Shown here: positions 44,125 to 52,686 of the stretch, one piece after another
Position numbering within the stretch: position 1 is the first letter of the stretch
How the letters are laid out: each line of letters starts with the position of its first letter
DNA from: Deltaproteobacteria bacterium
GTDB lineage: Bacteria; Desulfobacterota; Binatia; UTPRO1
Reading direction: 5' to 3'
NCBI GenBank assembly: GCA_029262315.1
Contig: JAJCZP010000116.1
Location: 1 to 54,440 of the forward strand
DNA length: 54,440 nt
Notes under the pieces: model-generated
What the model was told of the DNA's origin: nothing
What the model saw: only the letters and a program-made list of their open reading frames with translations
The model's database searches: none
Translations under genes and position numbers: made by a program

Positions 44125-47100
44125 ATGCGCTCGCCCGCCCTGTGCCGGCTCCACTCGTCAACCTCCCTCGCGTCGCGCGCTGCGCGGCTAGCGTTCATCG
44201 CCGCGCTCGCAGCTTTCGCCGTAGGCGTTGGGCAGGTGACGCCCGCGGGTGCGGTCTCATCGCTCGGCGGCATCATGGCGCACAGTCCCGACGATATCGG
44301 TGGTTTCTCCACCTTGTCGGGCGACGACGCCACGGTGAACGTGACGCTGCCCTTTACCTTCCAGGTCGAGGGTATCGGGTACACGTTGGTCACGCTCTCG
44401 ACGAACGGCTGGATCGAGTTCGGGGGACTGACCGGAGGCGGCACCGATTTCAGCAACGACTGCCTGCCGACGGCGATACACACCAATCCGTTCCTCGCCG
44501 CATATTGGGATGATCTCGTCACCTTCGGTACCAACGTGCGCTACGGGACGGTCGGGGACGCTCCCAACCGCGTGTTCATCGCCGACTATGAGGTCGATCT
44601 CTTCGGCGGCTCGGAAGGATCAGACGACGTGCGGTTTCAGGTGCAGCTGCACGAGATGTCGAACGTCATAACGGTCAAGTACCGGGACAGTCAGTTCAGC
44701 GCGAACGGCCAGCAGGCCACGATCGGCTTCCAGGGTGCGGGCGGTGCCTCCGCCGACACCCAGCCGCTGACCTGCAACGGCAAAGTCCTCGACGACAACC
44801 GACCGAACGAGGGGTGGGCCGCCGATGTCGGCCGGGCAGGGAACATCGTCATGTCGGCAGTCAACATGCACAGCCCAGACGATCTGAGCGGATTCGCGAC
44901 CCTGAGCGGTGATGACGCGACCGCCAACGTGACGCTGCCCTTCAGTGTATCCATCGAGGGCACGAACTACTCGCTGCTCACGCTGTCGACGAACGGCTGG
45001 GCGGAGTTTGGTGGCGTCACCGGGGGCGGTGCGGACTTCAGCAACGACTGTCTACCGACGGCGATACACACCAATCCGTTTCTCGCCGCGTATTGGGATG
45101 ACCTGCAAACCTTCGGCACTCACGTCCGGTACGGCACCGTTGGTACGGCGCCGAATCGCGTCTTCATCGCCGACTACGAGGTTGACCTTTTCGCCGGCTC
45201 CGAGGGTGCCGATGACACGCGCTTTCAGATCCAGATCCACGAGGGGTCGAACCTGATCAACGTGCGCTATCGCGACAGTCAGCACGCCGCGAACGGACAG
45301 TCGGGTACCATCGGGTTTCAGGGAGCGGGGGGCGCGTCGGCCGAGGTCTACGCGCTCGGGTGCAACGCGAAGATCCTCGATGACAATCAGAACGATCGCG
45401 ACGGCTGGTCGGTGCACCCGAGGGAGCTGGGGGGGATTTCGTTGCACGGTGTGTTGGCCCACAGCCCCGACGACATTACCGGCTTCGCGACCCTCAGCGG
45501 TGACGACAGCACCGTGAACGCAACCATGCCCTTCAGTATCGCCATCGATGGCACGAGCTATTCCCTGGTCACGATTTCGACGAATGGCTGGATGGAGTTC
45601 GGCGGTGGCACGGGCGGTGGCACCGATTTCAGCAACGACTGCCTGCCGACCGCGACCCACACCAATCCGTTCCTCGCCGCATATTGGGATGATCTCAAGA
45701 CGTTCGGCAGCGCAGTGAGGTACGGCACGGTCGGATCGAGCCCGAATCGCGTGTTCATCGTCGACTACCAGACGGAGCTATTCTCCGGCAACGAAGATGT
45801 GCGCATTCAGGTGCAGGTACACGAGGGATCAGACGTGATCACCGTCAAGTACCCGCTGGCCCAGCCAGGGGCCAACGGCCAGGGGGCGACGTTGGGCTTC
45901 CAGGGCGCCGGCGGCGCTTCGGCCGTCGCTCACCCGCTCGTCTGCAACGGCAAGATTCTCGACGATAATCGGCCTGGTGAGGGATGGTCGATCGCGCCGC
46001 TGCCAGTGTGCGGCAATGGCACCGTCGAGACCATGGAGGATTGCGACGAGGGCGCAGGCAATGGCACCGGTACGTCGTGTTGCACCTCGACGTGCGACTT
46101 CCGCGGCGCCGGTCAAGTGTGTCGCGGCGGCTCTGGGGACGTATGCGATCCGGATGAGACTTGCACGGGAAGTGCTGGCGCGTGTCCGGGTGATGTCGTG
46201 AACGGCGGAACCACCTGCCGCACGGCCGCTGGTAGCTGTGACGTAGCAGAGACCTGCACGGGCGTGGCCGGACAGGCGTGTCCTGGCGATGCGTTCGAGC
46301 CGGGCTCTGTCGTGTGCCGCGGCGCGGTGGGTGCGTGCGACCTGGCAGAAAACTGCACGGGTACCGGAGCGACCTGTCCGGTGGATGCCAAGAGCACGGC
46401 GCAGTGCCGAGCGTCGAGCGGGACCTGCGACGTCGCGGAGAGCTGCGACGGGATAAGCAATGACTGCCCAGCCGATGGCTTCGCCTCGGCCGCGACACAA
46501 TGTCGTGCGTCGGCCGGGAGCTGCGATCCGGCGGAGAACTGTACCGGCACCGGACCGATCTGCCCGGGCGATGCGAAGAGCACGGGGCAATGCCGCGCGT
46601 CGGCCGGGACGTGCGACGTCGCGGAGAGCTGCGACGGCGTGAGTAACAATTGTCCGGCAGATGGTTTTGTGTCCGGGGGCACGCAGTGCCGCGCATCGGC
46701 TGGTGCATGCGATCCGGCCGAGGCCTGCACCGGGACGGGGCCCAGCTGTCCGAGCGATGCCAAGAGTACCGCGCTATGTCGCGGATCGGCCGGTGCCTGT
46801 GATCTCGCGGAGACGTGCGACGGCGTGAGCAATGATTGCCCCGCCGATGCAAAGAGCAGCGCGCAGTGTCGCGCGTCGGCAGGAACGTGCGACGTAGCGG
46901 AGAGCTGCGATGGCATCGGCAACGACTGCCCGGCCGATGCGAAGAGCACGGCGGAGTGCCGTGCGGCCGCCGACGTGTGTGACGTGGCCGAAACCTGTGA
47001 CGGTGTAGGCGATGACTGTCCGGCCGACGGCTTCGCGTCGTCGGCGACCCTGTGCCGAGCCGCGGCGGGGGCGTGCGACGTGGCCGACAATTGCAGCGGA

Positions 47101-48414
47101 ACGGGTGCGGCCTGCCCGGTCGATGCGAAGAGCACGGCGGAGTGCCGCACCGCCGCCGACGTGTGTGACGTGGCCGAGACCTGTGACGGCGTGGGTGACG
47201 ACTGTCCAGCCGACGGCTTCGCGCCGTCGGCCCAGGAGTGTCGCGCGTCCGCGGGAGTCTGCGACGTCGCCGACAACTGCAGCGGAACGGGCGCGGCGTG
47301 TCCGACGGATGCGAAGAGCACGGCGGAGTGCCGTGCGGCCGCCGACGTGTGTGATGTCGCCGAGGCATGTGACGGCATCGACGACGACTGCCCGACGGAT
47401 GCGTTCGAGCCCGTAACCACCGAGTGCCGGGTCACGGCCGACGTCTGCGACGTGGCGGAGACGTGTACCGGGTCGGCAGCGGCATGCCCGGCCGACGCGT
47501 TCGAGCCTGCGACTACCGAATGTCGTGCCGCGGCCGACGTTTGTGACGTGGCGGAGACCTGCGCCGGGTCGGGAGCGGCGTGTCCGGTTGATGCGTTCGA
47601 GCCGGCAACGACCGAATGCCGTGCGGCCGCCGGATCCTGCGATGTGGCGGAGACCTGCACGGGATCGGGCGAGGCGTGTCCCGCCGACGGCTTCGAGCCC
47701 GACGGTACCTCATGCGACGATGCGGATGTGTGTACCGACGTCGATGAATGCACGAGCGGTGTATGCGTCGGTGACCCCGCGATGTGCGGCGACGGCGCGC
47801 TGCTTCCTCTCTGCGAGATTTGCGATGACGGCAACCTCGCGAACGGCGATGGTTGCGACGATCAATGCATGATCGAGGCGGGGATCGCCTGTTTCCCCGA
47901 CCCGATACCGGGTTGCCGGCAAGTGCTTGCCGACAAGCCGCAGCCGCTCATTCAGCTCAAGAACAAAGCGAACGATCGTGGCGATCAGATGAAGTGGAAA
48001 TGGTTCAAGGGTTTCGCGGCGCCGATACCGGAGGAGTACGGCGATCCGCTGACGACGACCGACTACGTGTTGTGCGCCTACGACGCAAGCGGCACGGTGA
48101 TCCTGAAAGCGCATGCACCGGCAGGTGGCATCTGCAGGGATGGCCCATGCTGGGCCCCGCTCGGTGGTGGCGGCTTCAAGTACAAAGACAAAGACGGGAC
48201 GCCAGACGGTGTCAAAACCCTGTTTCTGAAGGGCAACAGAGTGGGACTCCTCGCCAAGGGCGAGCACCTGACGCTTCCCGCCGATATGACCACGATCGTC
48301 CAGCCGCTCACGGTGCAGATCCAGAACAGCGACGGCTTTTGCTTCGAGGCCGTCTATGCCGCGCCGGCGATGAAGCAGAAGGTCGATCAGTTCAAGGACA
48401 AGGACAAGCCCTAA
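44125..48414 (+). CDS. Giant secreted mosaic protein: three beta-sandwich repeats, 17 disintegrin-like Cys repeats, unknown C-terminal domain
   Basis: Protein of 1429 residues. After a signal peptide (LAFIAALAAFAVGVGQVTPAGA) come three repeats of ~196 residues (HSPDD at 53, 249 and 446), each ending in FQGAGGASA and LDDN; they resemble extracellular NIDO-like beta-sandwich domains (CLPT..HTNPFLAAYWDDL). A DUF4215-like unit (CGNGTVETMEDCDEG) leads into 17 Cys repeats (residues 666-1196, C-x6-C-D-x4-C-x-G-x4~6-CP-x-D), close in form to the disintegrin Cys motif of ADAM proteins. A second DUF4215-like unit (CGDGALLPLCEICDDGN) precedes a ~170-residue C-terminal domain (WKWFKGFAAP...LCAYDAS...GGGGFKYKDKDGTPDGVK). 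Strong AAGGAGGAT ribosome site. Probably an adhesin or surface-structure protein; function inferred from composition. Confidence 0.88.
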   Translation: MRSPALCRLHSSTSLASRAARLAFIAALAAFAVGVGQVTPAGAVSSLGGIMAHSPDDIGGFSTLSGDDATVNVTLPFTFQVEGIGYTLVTLSTNGWIEFGGLTGGGTDFSNDCLPTAIHTNPFLAAYWDDLVTFGTNVRYGTVGDAPNRVFIADYEVDLFGGSEGSDDVRFQVQLHEMSNVITVKYRDSQFSANGQQATIGFQGAGGASADTQPLTCNGKVLDDNRPNEGWAADVGRAGNIVMSAVNMHSPDDLSGFATLSGDDATANVTLPFSVSIEGTNYSLLTLSTNGWAEFGGVTGGGADFSNDCLPTAIHTNPFLAAYWDDLQTFGTHVRYGTVGTAPNRVFIADYEVDLFAGSEGADDTRFQIQIHEGSNLINVRYRDSQHAANGQSGTIGFQGAGGASAEVYALGCNAKILDDNQNDRDGWSVHPRELGGISLHGVLAHSPDDITGFATLSGDDSTVNATMPFSIAIDGTSYSLVTISTNGWMEFGGGTGGGTDFSNDCLPTATHTNPFLAAYWDDLKTFGSAVRYGTVGSSPNRVFIVDYQTELFSGNEDVRIQVQVHEGSDVITVKYPLAQPGANGQGATLGFQGAGGASAVAHPLVCNGKILDDNRPGEGWSIAPLPVCGNGTVETMEDCDEGAGNGTGTSCCTSTCDFRGAGQVCRGGSGDVCDPDETCTGSAGACPGDVVNGGTTCRTAAGSCDVAETCTGVAGQACPGDAFEPGSVVCRGAVGACDLAENCTGTGATCPVDAKSTAQCRASSGTCDVAESCDGISNDCPADGFASAATQCRASAGSCDPAENCTGTGPICPGDAKSTGQCRASAGTCDVAESCDGVSNNCPADGFVSGGTQCRASAGACDPAEACTGTGPSCPSDAKSTALCRGSAGACDLAETCDGVSNDCPADAKSSAQCRASAGTCDVAESCDGIGNDCPADAKSTAECRAAADVCDVAETCDGVGDDCPADGFASSATLCRAAAGACDVADNCSGTGAACPVDAKSTAECRTAADVCDVAETCDGVGDDCPADGFAPSAQECRASAGVCDVADNCSGTGAACPTDAKSTAECRAAADVCDVAEACDGIDDDCPTDAFEPVTTECRVTADVCDVAETCTGSAAACPADAFEPATTECRAAADVCDVAETCAGSGAACPVDAFEPATTECRAAAGSCDVAETCTGSGEACPADGFEPDGTSCDDADVCTDVDECTSGVCVGDPAMCGDGALLPLCEICDDGNLANGDGCDDQCMIEAGIACFPDPIPGCRQVLADKPQPLIQLKNKANDRGDQMKWKWFKGFAAPIPEEYGDPLTTTDYVLCAYDASGTVILKAHAPAGGICRDGPCWAPLGGGGFKYKDKDGTPDGVKTLFLKGNRVGLLAKGEHLTLPADMTTIVQPLTVQIQNSDGFCFEAVYAAPAMKQKVDQFKDKDKP
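44281..45998 (+). repeat. Three tandem ~590-bp coding repeats
   Basis: Repeat units begin at 44281, 44869 and 45460. Each encodes about 196 residues starting HSPDD and containing LSGDD, TLSTNGW or TISTNGW, FSNDCLPTA, and FQGAGGASA. High identity suggests recent duplication or gene conversion. Confidence 0.85.
46120..47712 (+). repeat. 17 tandem Cys-rich coding units of 90-99 bp
   Basis: Seventeen units of 30-33 residues, each opening with Cys-Arg and carrying CDVAE-C-x-G and CP-x-D. They fall into short forms ending DAKSTxx and longer ones ending DGFxxxxTQ or DAFEPxTTE; the two kinds partly alternate, which suggests amplification of two-unit blocks. Confidence 0.85.
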
Positions 48415-48426
48415 CGCAGTGACTGC

Positions 48427-49743
48427 TCAGACGACGAAGATGCGAGCGATCGAGCCCGGGAGTGTCGCCAGATAAAAGTCGCGGCTGAAGCCTGGGCATG
48501 GAAACATGCCCATGGTCGCCACGGCTCCAATTGGCGCCCTCCCGCGCTCGCGGCCAGTCTCGATGTCGACGACGACGATGTCGCCCGTGCCCGTGTCGTT
48601 CATCATCCGGGCGATGGGAGAGTCCTCGACGATCAGCTCGCCGGTGTCGGGGTAGAGCATCATCTGGATGTTGTTCCGATAGTCGGACCGCCACAGCAGG
48701 TCGAACGATCCCGGAGCGGTGTGGCGTAGTGCCGCTATTCCGCCGTTCAGACCGTCGTAGACGACGAGGATCTTGCGCTCGGGGTCGTAGAGAGGAGGGC
48801 CTGGGCTAAAGGCATTCGGCTGACCGATCACGTCGATCACGTCCCGGTCGCGGGGATCGTCGAGCGAGAAGCGAAACGCTCGCTGCACGGCTGTGGCGGC
48901 GCCTTGCCACATCGGAGGGCGGCCCATGTCCATGAGCCACACGCTGTCGCTTCCGATGCAGGTGTCCCAGCCGTCGGCCTGGTCCTCGCCCTCGACCGCG
49001 TAGCTGGCGCGCCAAGTGTCGTCCATCGAGAGTTGGCCATCGTCATAGCGAAGCCGAAAGAGTTCATTGGCGCTCGATGTGTAGATGAACTCGCCCGCCT
49101 CGGTGAGATCGCTCGAAAAGCGACCCATGCAGTGCGTGTCGATGACGAATGGTGGGCCGATCGGTTCCAGGCGCTCCGGTTCGAGGACGCTGAACCAGCA
49201 GGGTTCGCCGGGACGCGCGCCGAGATTCTTCATTACGAGGTTGCCGTCCGAGAGCACGAGCAATCCGTTGTAGGGGCCGTCGACCGGGAGCTCGCGTTCG
49301 GCCAGGTCTTCGCAATCAGCGTTGAGGCGGTGGCAGAAGCGTCCGTTGACCATATAGAGGTCACCGTTCTGGTGGACGATCACCGCCCCACACCAGAGAT
49401 GTCCCCCACTCGGGAGCGCCGGCGAACGTGCCAGAGTGGCGAGCGTGATCGGGTCGATGCGCTCGAGCCATCCGTGGTTGTCGCCGTCGAGTCGGCGGTG
49501 CGGAGGAAACTCCCCGGGGGCGAGTCCGGCACCGCCCTGGACGAACAGTTCGCCCGGTGCGCGCTGCACCAGCATCACTGCCCAGCCACCCATGTCGCGG
49601 GTCGTCGAGGCCAGGCGTTCGCCGTCTTGTAACCGCAGTCCCGCCGAACGAGCCAGTTTCTGCCGGCGTGGCCCGCCGCATTCGAGGGGCCACGCCGACG
49701 CGTAGTAGCCAGGAAGTGCGGCGCGGTAGTCGAGCGTCGTCAT
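48427..49743 (-). CDS. Predicted beta-propeller-like protein of unknown function
   Basis: Protein of 438 residues with repeated beta-strand blade-like segments (GHLWCGAVIVHQNGDLYMVNG, GPYNGLLVLSDGNLVMKNLG, AGEFIYTSSANELFRLRYDDG, PLYDPERKILVVYDGLNGG, MLYPDTGELIVEDSP). No signal peptide, so probably cytoplasmic. I recognise no named family; the blade pattern suggests a PQQ- or SMP-30-like propeller. It is the last gene after the LLM oxidoreductase, separated by 13 bp, and convergent with the giant secreted protein gene (12 bp). Confidence 0.75.
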   Translation of the reverse strand: MTTLDYRAALPGYYASAWPLECGGPRRQKLARSAGLRLQDGERLASTTRDMGGWAVMLVQRAPGELFVQGGAGLAPGEFPPHRRLDGDNHGWLERIDPITLATLARSPALPSGGHLWCGAVIVHQNGDLYMVNGRFCHRLNADCEDLAERELPVDGPYNGLLVLSDGNLVMKNLGARPGEPCWFSVLEPERLEPIGPPFVIDTHCMGRFSSDLTEAGEFIYTSSANELFRLRYDDGQLSMDDTWRASYAVEGEDQADGWDTCIGSDSVWLMDMGRPPMWQGAATAVQRAFRFSLDDPRDRDVIDVIGQPNAFSPGPPLYDPERKILVVYDGLNGGIAALRHTAPGSFDLLWRSDYRNNIQMMLYPDTGELIVEDSPIARMMNDTGTGDIVVVDIETGRERGRAPIGAVATMGMFPCPGFSRDFYLATLPGSIARIFVV

Positions 49744-49756
49744 GCGGTCGGCGCCG

Positions 49757-50623
49757 CTAGTTGATCTTCGCGATCACGTCGTCGCCGAGGCGCTCGACGG
49801 CTTCCATCGGGTTGTCGCCGAGTGCTTGCAGCGGGATGACCAGTCGCCCGACGCCGAGGTCCCGGTAGCGCGGAATGGTTTCCGCGGGGGGCTCCATCGC
49901 GGGGATGTACATCGTCGTGATCTCGATGTCCGACCGTGCCCGACCCTCGGCTGCGCAGGCCTCGTCGAGTGCCGGGAGCATGCCCGCCACCTGATCGACC
50001 GTTGCGGCGGGCGCATACCAGCCCTGTCCGTACCGCGCCACGCGTCGTAGAGCATTCTTCTTCGAGCCGCCAATGACGAGCGGCAACGGGTTCTGAATCG
50101 GCACCGGATAGCTCTTGAAGTTCGTCCATTGAATGAAATCGGAGCGGTGTTCGACCGTCTCCCCAGACCACACCTTGCGCATGGCTTCGACGTAGTCGGC
50201 GAATCGTGCGCCACGGCGCTCGAACGGAACGCCCAGCGCTTCGAACTCTTCCTTCAGCCAACCGATCCCGATGCCGAGCAGAAGTCGCCCTTGCGATACG
50301 AAGTCGAGACTCGCGGCCTGTTTTGCCAGCATGAGCGGGTTGACCTGAGGGAGGATGTTCACGCCCGTGCCGAGGCGCAGCGTCGTGGTGTGTGCCGCCA
50401 AGGTGGCGAGCGCGATCAGCGGATCGACGAAGTTCGTCTCCGGCGTCACGCCCATCTTGCCGTCCGCGCTGTAGGGGTAGGGCGACTGATAGTCGACCGG
50501 GACGATCGCGTGCTCGAAGGTCCAGAGCGACTCGAGGCCGACGGCTTCGGCGGTCTTGGCCATGTGAACCATCATGTCGATGCTGGCTACGCCGACGTTG
50601 CACGGGATGAGACCGATCTTCAT
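49757..50623 (-). CDS. LLM-class F420-dependent oxidoreductase (TIGR03619-like)
   Basis: Protein of 288 residues, luciferase-like fold: IGLIPCNVGVASIDMMVHMAKTAEAVGLESLW, LRLGTGVNILPQVNPLMLAKQAASLDFVSQGRLLLGIGIGW, then LPLVIGGSKKNALRRVARYGQGW. The order and short length fit the TIGR03619 group, which uses F420 in Actinobacteria; in this lineage the flavin partner is uncertain. A different LLM subgroup from the one at 12007-13077. Upstream in the same direction lie the small peptide and the cytochrome genes; 13 bp downstream is the propeller-like gene. Confidence 0.92.
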   Translation of the reverse strand: MKIGLIPCNVGVASIDMMVHMAKTAEAVGLESLWTFEHAIVPVDYQSPYPYSADGKMGVTPETNFVDPLIALATLAAHTTTLRLGTGVNILPQVNPLMLAKQAASLDFVSQGRLLLGIGIGWLKEEFEALGVPFERRGARFADYVEAMRKVWSGETVEHRSDFIQWTNFKSYPVPIQNPLPLVIGGSKKNALRRVARYGQGWYAPAATVDQVAGMLPALDEACAAEGRARSDIEITTMYIPAMEPPAETIPRYRDLGVGRLVIPLQALGDNPMEAVERLGDDVIAKIN

Positions 50624-50795
50624 GGTGCCGTCCTTTCGTTGGGGCCGGGGGTGTGGTCGAGACTGGCGATCGCGGTGTCAGGCGTGACGCGCGATCGCGC
50701 CAGCCGAATATCGCGCGTTTTCGCCGGGCATGCACGCCCCCAGGACGTCTTTCATTCCCACCTCGATTCTGGATGGAGGCGAGAACCCGCCGTGG

Positions 50796-50939
50796 CTAGG
50801 GCTCGATTCGGTGCGAGCACGTGCACGCGCTCTTGGAACCGCCGACGACGTGCAGGCGAACCTCCGGTGTACGATCCGGAGGTTCGCCGAGTCCCGTGCC
50901 GAGGGCGGCCGCCAGCATCAGTGCCGCGAGTATCCGCAT
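50796..50939 (-). CDS. Small predicted secreted peptide
   Basis: A 47-residue frame beginning 1 nt after the stop of the cytochrome gene (TGA-G-ATG). It has a complete signal peptide (MRILAALMLAAALGTGLG) and a short mature part with SACTCSH near the end. Codon third positions are G/C-rich as in real genes here. No known family; a CxC motif may bind a metal or form a disulfide. Translational coupling to the cytochrome is likely. Confidence 0.5.
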   Translation of the reverse strand: MRILAALMLAAALGTGLGEPPDRTPEVRLHVVGGSKSACTCSHRIEP

Positions 50940-50940
50940 C

Positions 50941-52623
50941 TCAGTCTGTCCTCGGGACGACATGGCCGTCGGGGCCGATGCGGCTCCGTCGCTCGACGGC
51001 AAAGTCGGCCAGTCGAATGACGGGACGCTTTGCGGGGGAGAGCGACAGGACGTGTGCGACCAGCGCCCAGACCTGTTCATCGGATTCCATCGTCTCGCTG
51101 TACGAGGGCATGGGACTCCCGTTCAGGCCACCGATCAGTGTGCGCCGTACGTCTTCCGGTGTGTGGCCGTTGCGAAAGGTCCAGCGATAGGTGAGGTCGG
51201 CCGCACGGACCTCGTGACCCCACTGGTCGTGCTGCGCCTCAGCGTTGGGCGGTGCGCCGCGACCGTCGTCGCCATGGCAGGACGCGCATCCGAGGTCCTC
51301 GTAGAGGCGGGCGCCCGCGTCGGCGTAGCTGGCGAGATCCGTCGGTTCGGTTGCGGCACCAATCGGTGCTGGGACCTCCTTCTGGCGCCATGCTTCGGTG
51401 AAGCGGTCCGAGAACACCACCAGGTATCTCGAGACGTCGGCGATCTGCTCAGCCGTCAAGAACTGTCCCCACGCGGGCATCGTCGTGTCGGGTATACCTA
51501 CGCGAACGCTGCGCTCGAGGTCCTCGATCGTTGGAAGCTCGCCCGTGGCGGTTGAGCGAAACTTGTACGTGCCGCTCGTGAAGTCCCGGGGCGGAACCGC
51601 AAAGCCGGCCGCGAGAAAGCCCTTGCCGTCACCCGCCACTCCATGGCAGGGCGCGCATTGCGCGCTGTACACGATCTGCCCGCGGCGCATCGCCTCGGCC
51701 TCGGGGAGATCCCGTGGTACCGGGACACCGGGAGGGTTCGGGACGTAGCGATCGCTGGCGACGGCGGGCGCATCCGCCGCGACGTAGCCCACCGCGCGGA
51801 GCGTGGTTGGAGGTGGATTCTGACGCGCCCAGTTGCCGCTGGCAGCGAACCCGTGTCCGAAGAGGTCGTACATCCGGAAGAAGTCGACGGCGCGGCAATC
51901 GGTCAGCACCTCGCGGAGTTCGTGGTAGTAGCGGGCGAAGCTGTAGCTGAACGCTACCCCTTGTCCGCCGAGAAGGTCGATACGCTCGGCGGTTGGGTCG
52001 ACGACGGCCTCTTGATGGAAGAGGTAGCGGTAGTACGGGCTGCTCGAGCTCCCGGCGTACTCGAGGAACTCGACCCAGGGCGTCGCCGACTCGGCGTCGA
52101 TCTCGACGAGGCGATCCTTGACATTGACCCCGTATACGCCGCCGAAGCGTTCGAAGAAGTCGGGAAACATCGTGTCGACCCACCGATGCTCACCGATGAC
52201 GTGGCCGATCGTGAAGCCGAAGCTGGCGAGCGTGTCACGCTCCCAGTGTGATCCCGGTGCCCAATGGAAGATCACGCCGCCGGCAGGACCGTCCCAGTCG
52301 GTGCCACCGTATGCCTCGACTTGATGCTCCGCGATCTTGTTGTTGAAGGTCCAGTACACGAAATCGAGCCAGCGCTCGTCGCCCGGAACGAGCGTGAGCT
52401 CCTCGTCGGACAGGTCCCGCTCCTCGTTGTACGAGGTGCGGACGCCGTCGCAGGACTGCTCCCATTGCGCCGACTTCCAGGCCATCGGTCCGAGATGTTC
52501 GGCATTCGAGACTGCTTCTGCCGTCGTCGTCGAGAATTCGAAAGAAAGCACGATGGCCGACAGCGTGAAGAGAACAGTCGCGAGCGCGAAAAGCGGCGCG
52601 AGCTTTCGTGGGTGCATGGGCAT
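50941..52623 (-). CDS. Diheme c-type cytochrome with unusual N-terminal domain
   Basis: Protein of 560 residues. One N-terminal hydrophobic segment (LFALATVLFTLSAIVLSFEF) exports or anchors it. Residues ~45-290 form a domain I do not recognise, rich in Trp, Tyr and His (GGVIFHWAPGSHWERD, GHVIGEHRWVDTMFPDFFERFG, YYHELREVL, YDLFGHG). Two cytochrome c domains follow, with heme motifs CAPCH (Cys323) and CASCH (Cys446) and candidate Met ligands in TTMPAWG and SPMPSYS. AGGAGG lies 8 nt before ATG 52623. Divergent from an NsrR-type gene with a candidate NsrR operator between them, so it probably responds to nitric oxide or nitrosative stress; its reaction is unknown. Confidence 0.85.
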   Translation of the reverse strand: MPMHPRKLAPLFALATVLFTLSAIVLSFEFSTTTAEAVSNAEHLGPMAWKSAQWEQSCDGVRTSYNEERDLSDEELTLVPGDERWLDFVYWTFNNKIAEHQVEAYGGTDWDGPAGGVIFHWAPGSHWERDTLASFGFTIGHVIGEHRWVDTMFPDFFERFGGVYGVNVKDRLVEIDAESATPWVEFLEYAGSSSSPYYRYLFHQEAVVDPTAERIDLLGGQGVAFSYSFARYYHELREVLTDCRAVDFFRMYDLFGHGFAASGNWARQNPPPTTLRAVGYVAADAPAVASDRYVPNPPGVPVPRDLPEAEAMRRGQIVYSAQCAPCHGVAGDGKGFLAAGFAVPPRDFTSGTYKFRSTATGELPTIEDLERSVRVGIPDTTMPAWGQFLTAEQIADVSRYLVVFSDRFTEAWRQKEVPAPIGAATEPTDLASYADAGARLYEDLGCASCHGDDGRGAPPNAEAQHDQWGHEVRAADLTYRWTFRNGHTPEDVRRTLIGGLNGSPMPSYSETMESDEQVWALVAHVLSLSPAKRPVIRLADFAVERRSRIGPDGHVVPRTD

Positions 52624-52648
52624 TCACAGAACCTCCTGGCTCTTAATA

Positions 52649-52663
52649 GGCATTTGAGATACC
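52649..52663. promoter_or_regulatory. Candidate NsrR operator
   Basis: GGCATTTGAGATACC is an imperfect palindrome (5 of 7 pairs, central G) that resembles the core of known NsrR sites (GCATTTnAAATGC). It lies in the 63-bp space between the divergent cytochrome and NsrR-like genes, 26 bp before one start and 24 before the other. Confidence 0.5.
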
Positions 52664-52686
52664 ACTATGTCAAACGGGAGGCACGG

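Noticed and set aside
46120..47712. Regularly spaced DNA repeats that could be mistaken for a CRISPR array
   Set aside because: Units are 90-99 bp, in frame, variable by codon and lack distinct spacers; they are protein repeats.
46113..47834. Open frame of about 570 codons antisense to the Cys repeats, with its own Ser/Ala repeats
   Set aside because: The repeat pattern is just the mirror of the Cys-repeat coding DNA; no ribosome site or signal peptide.
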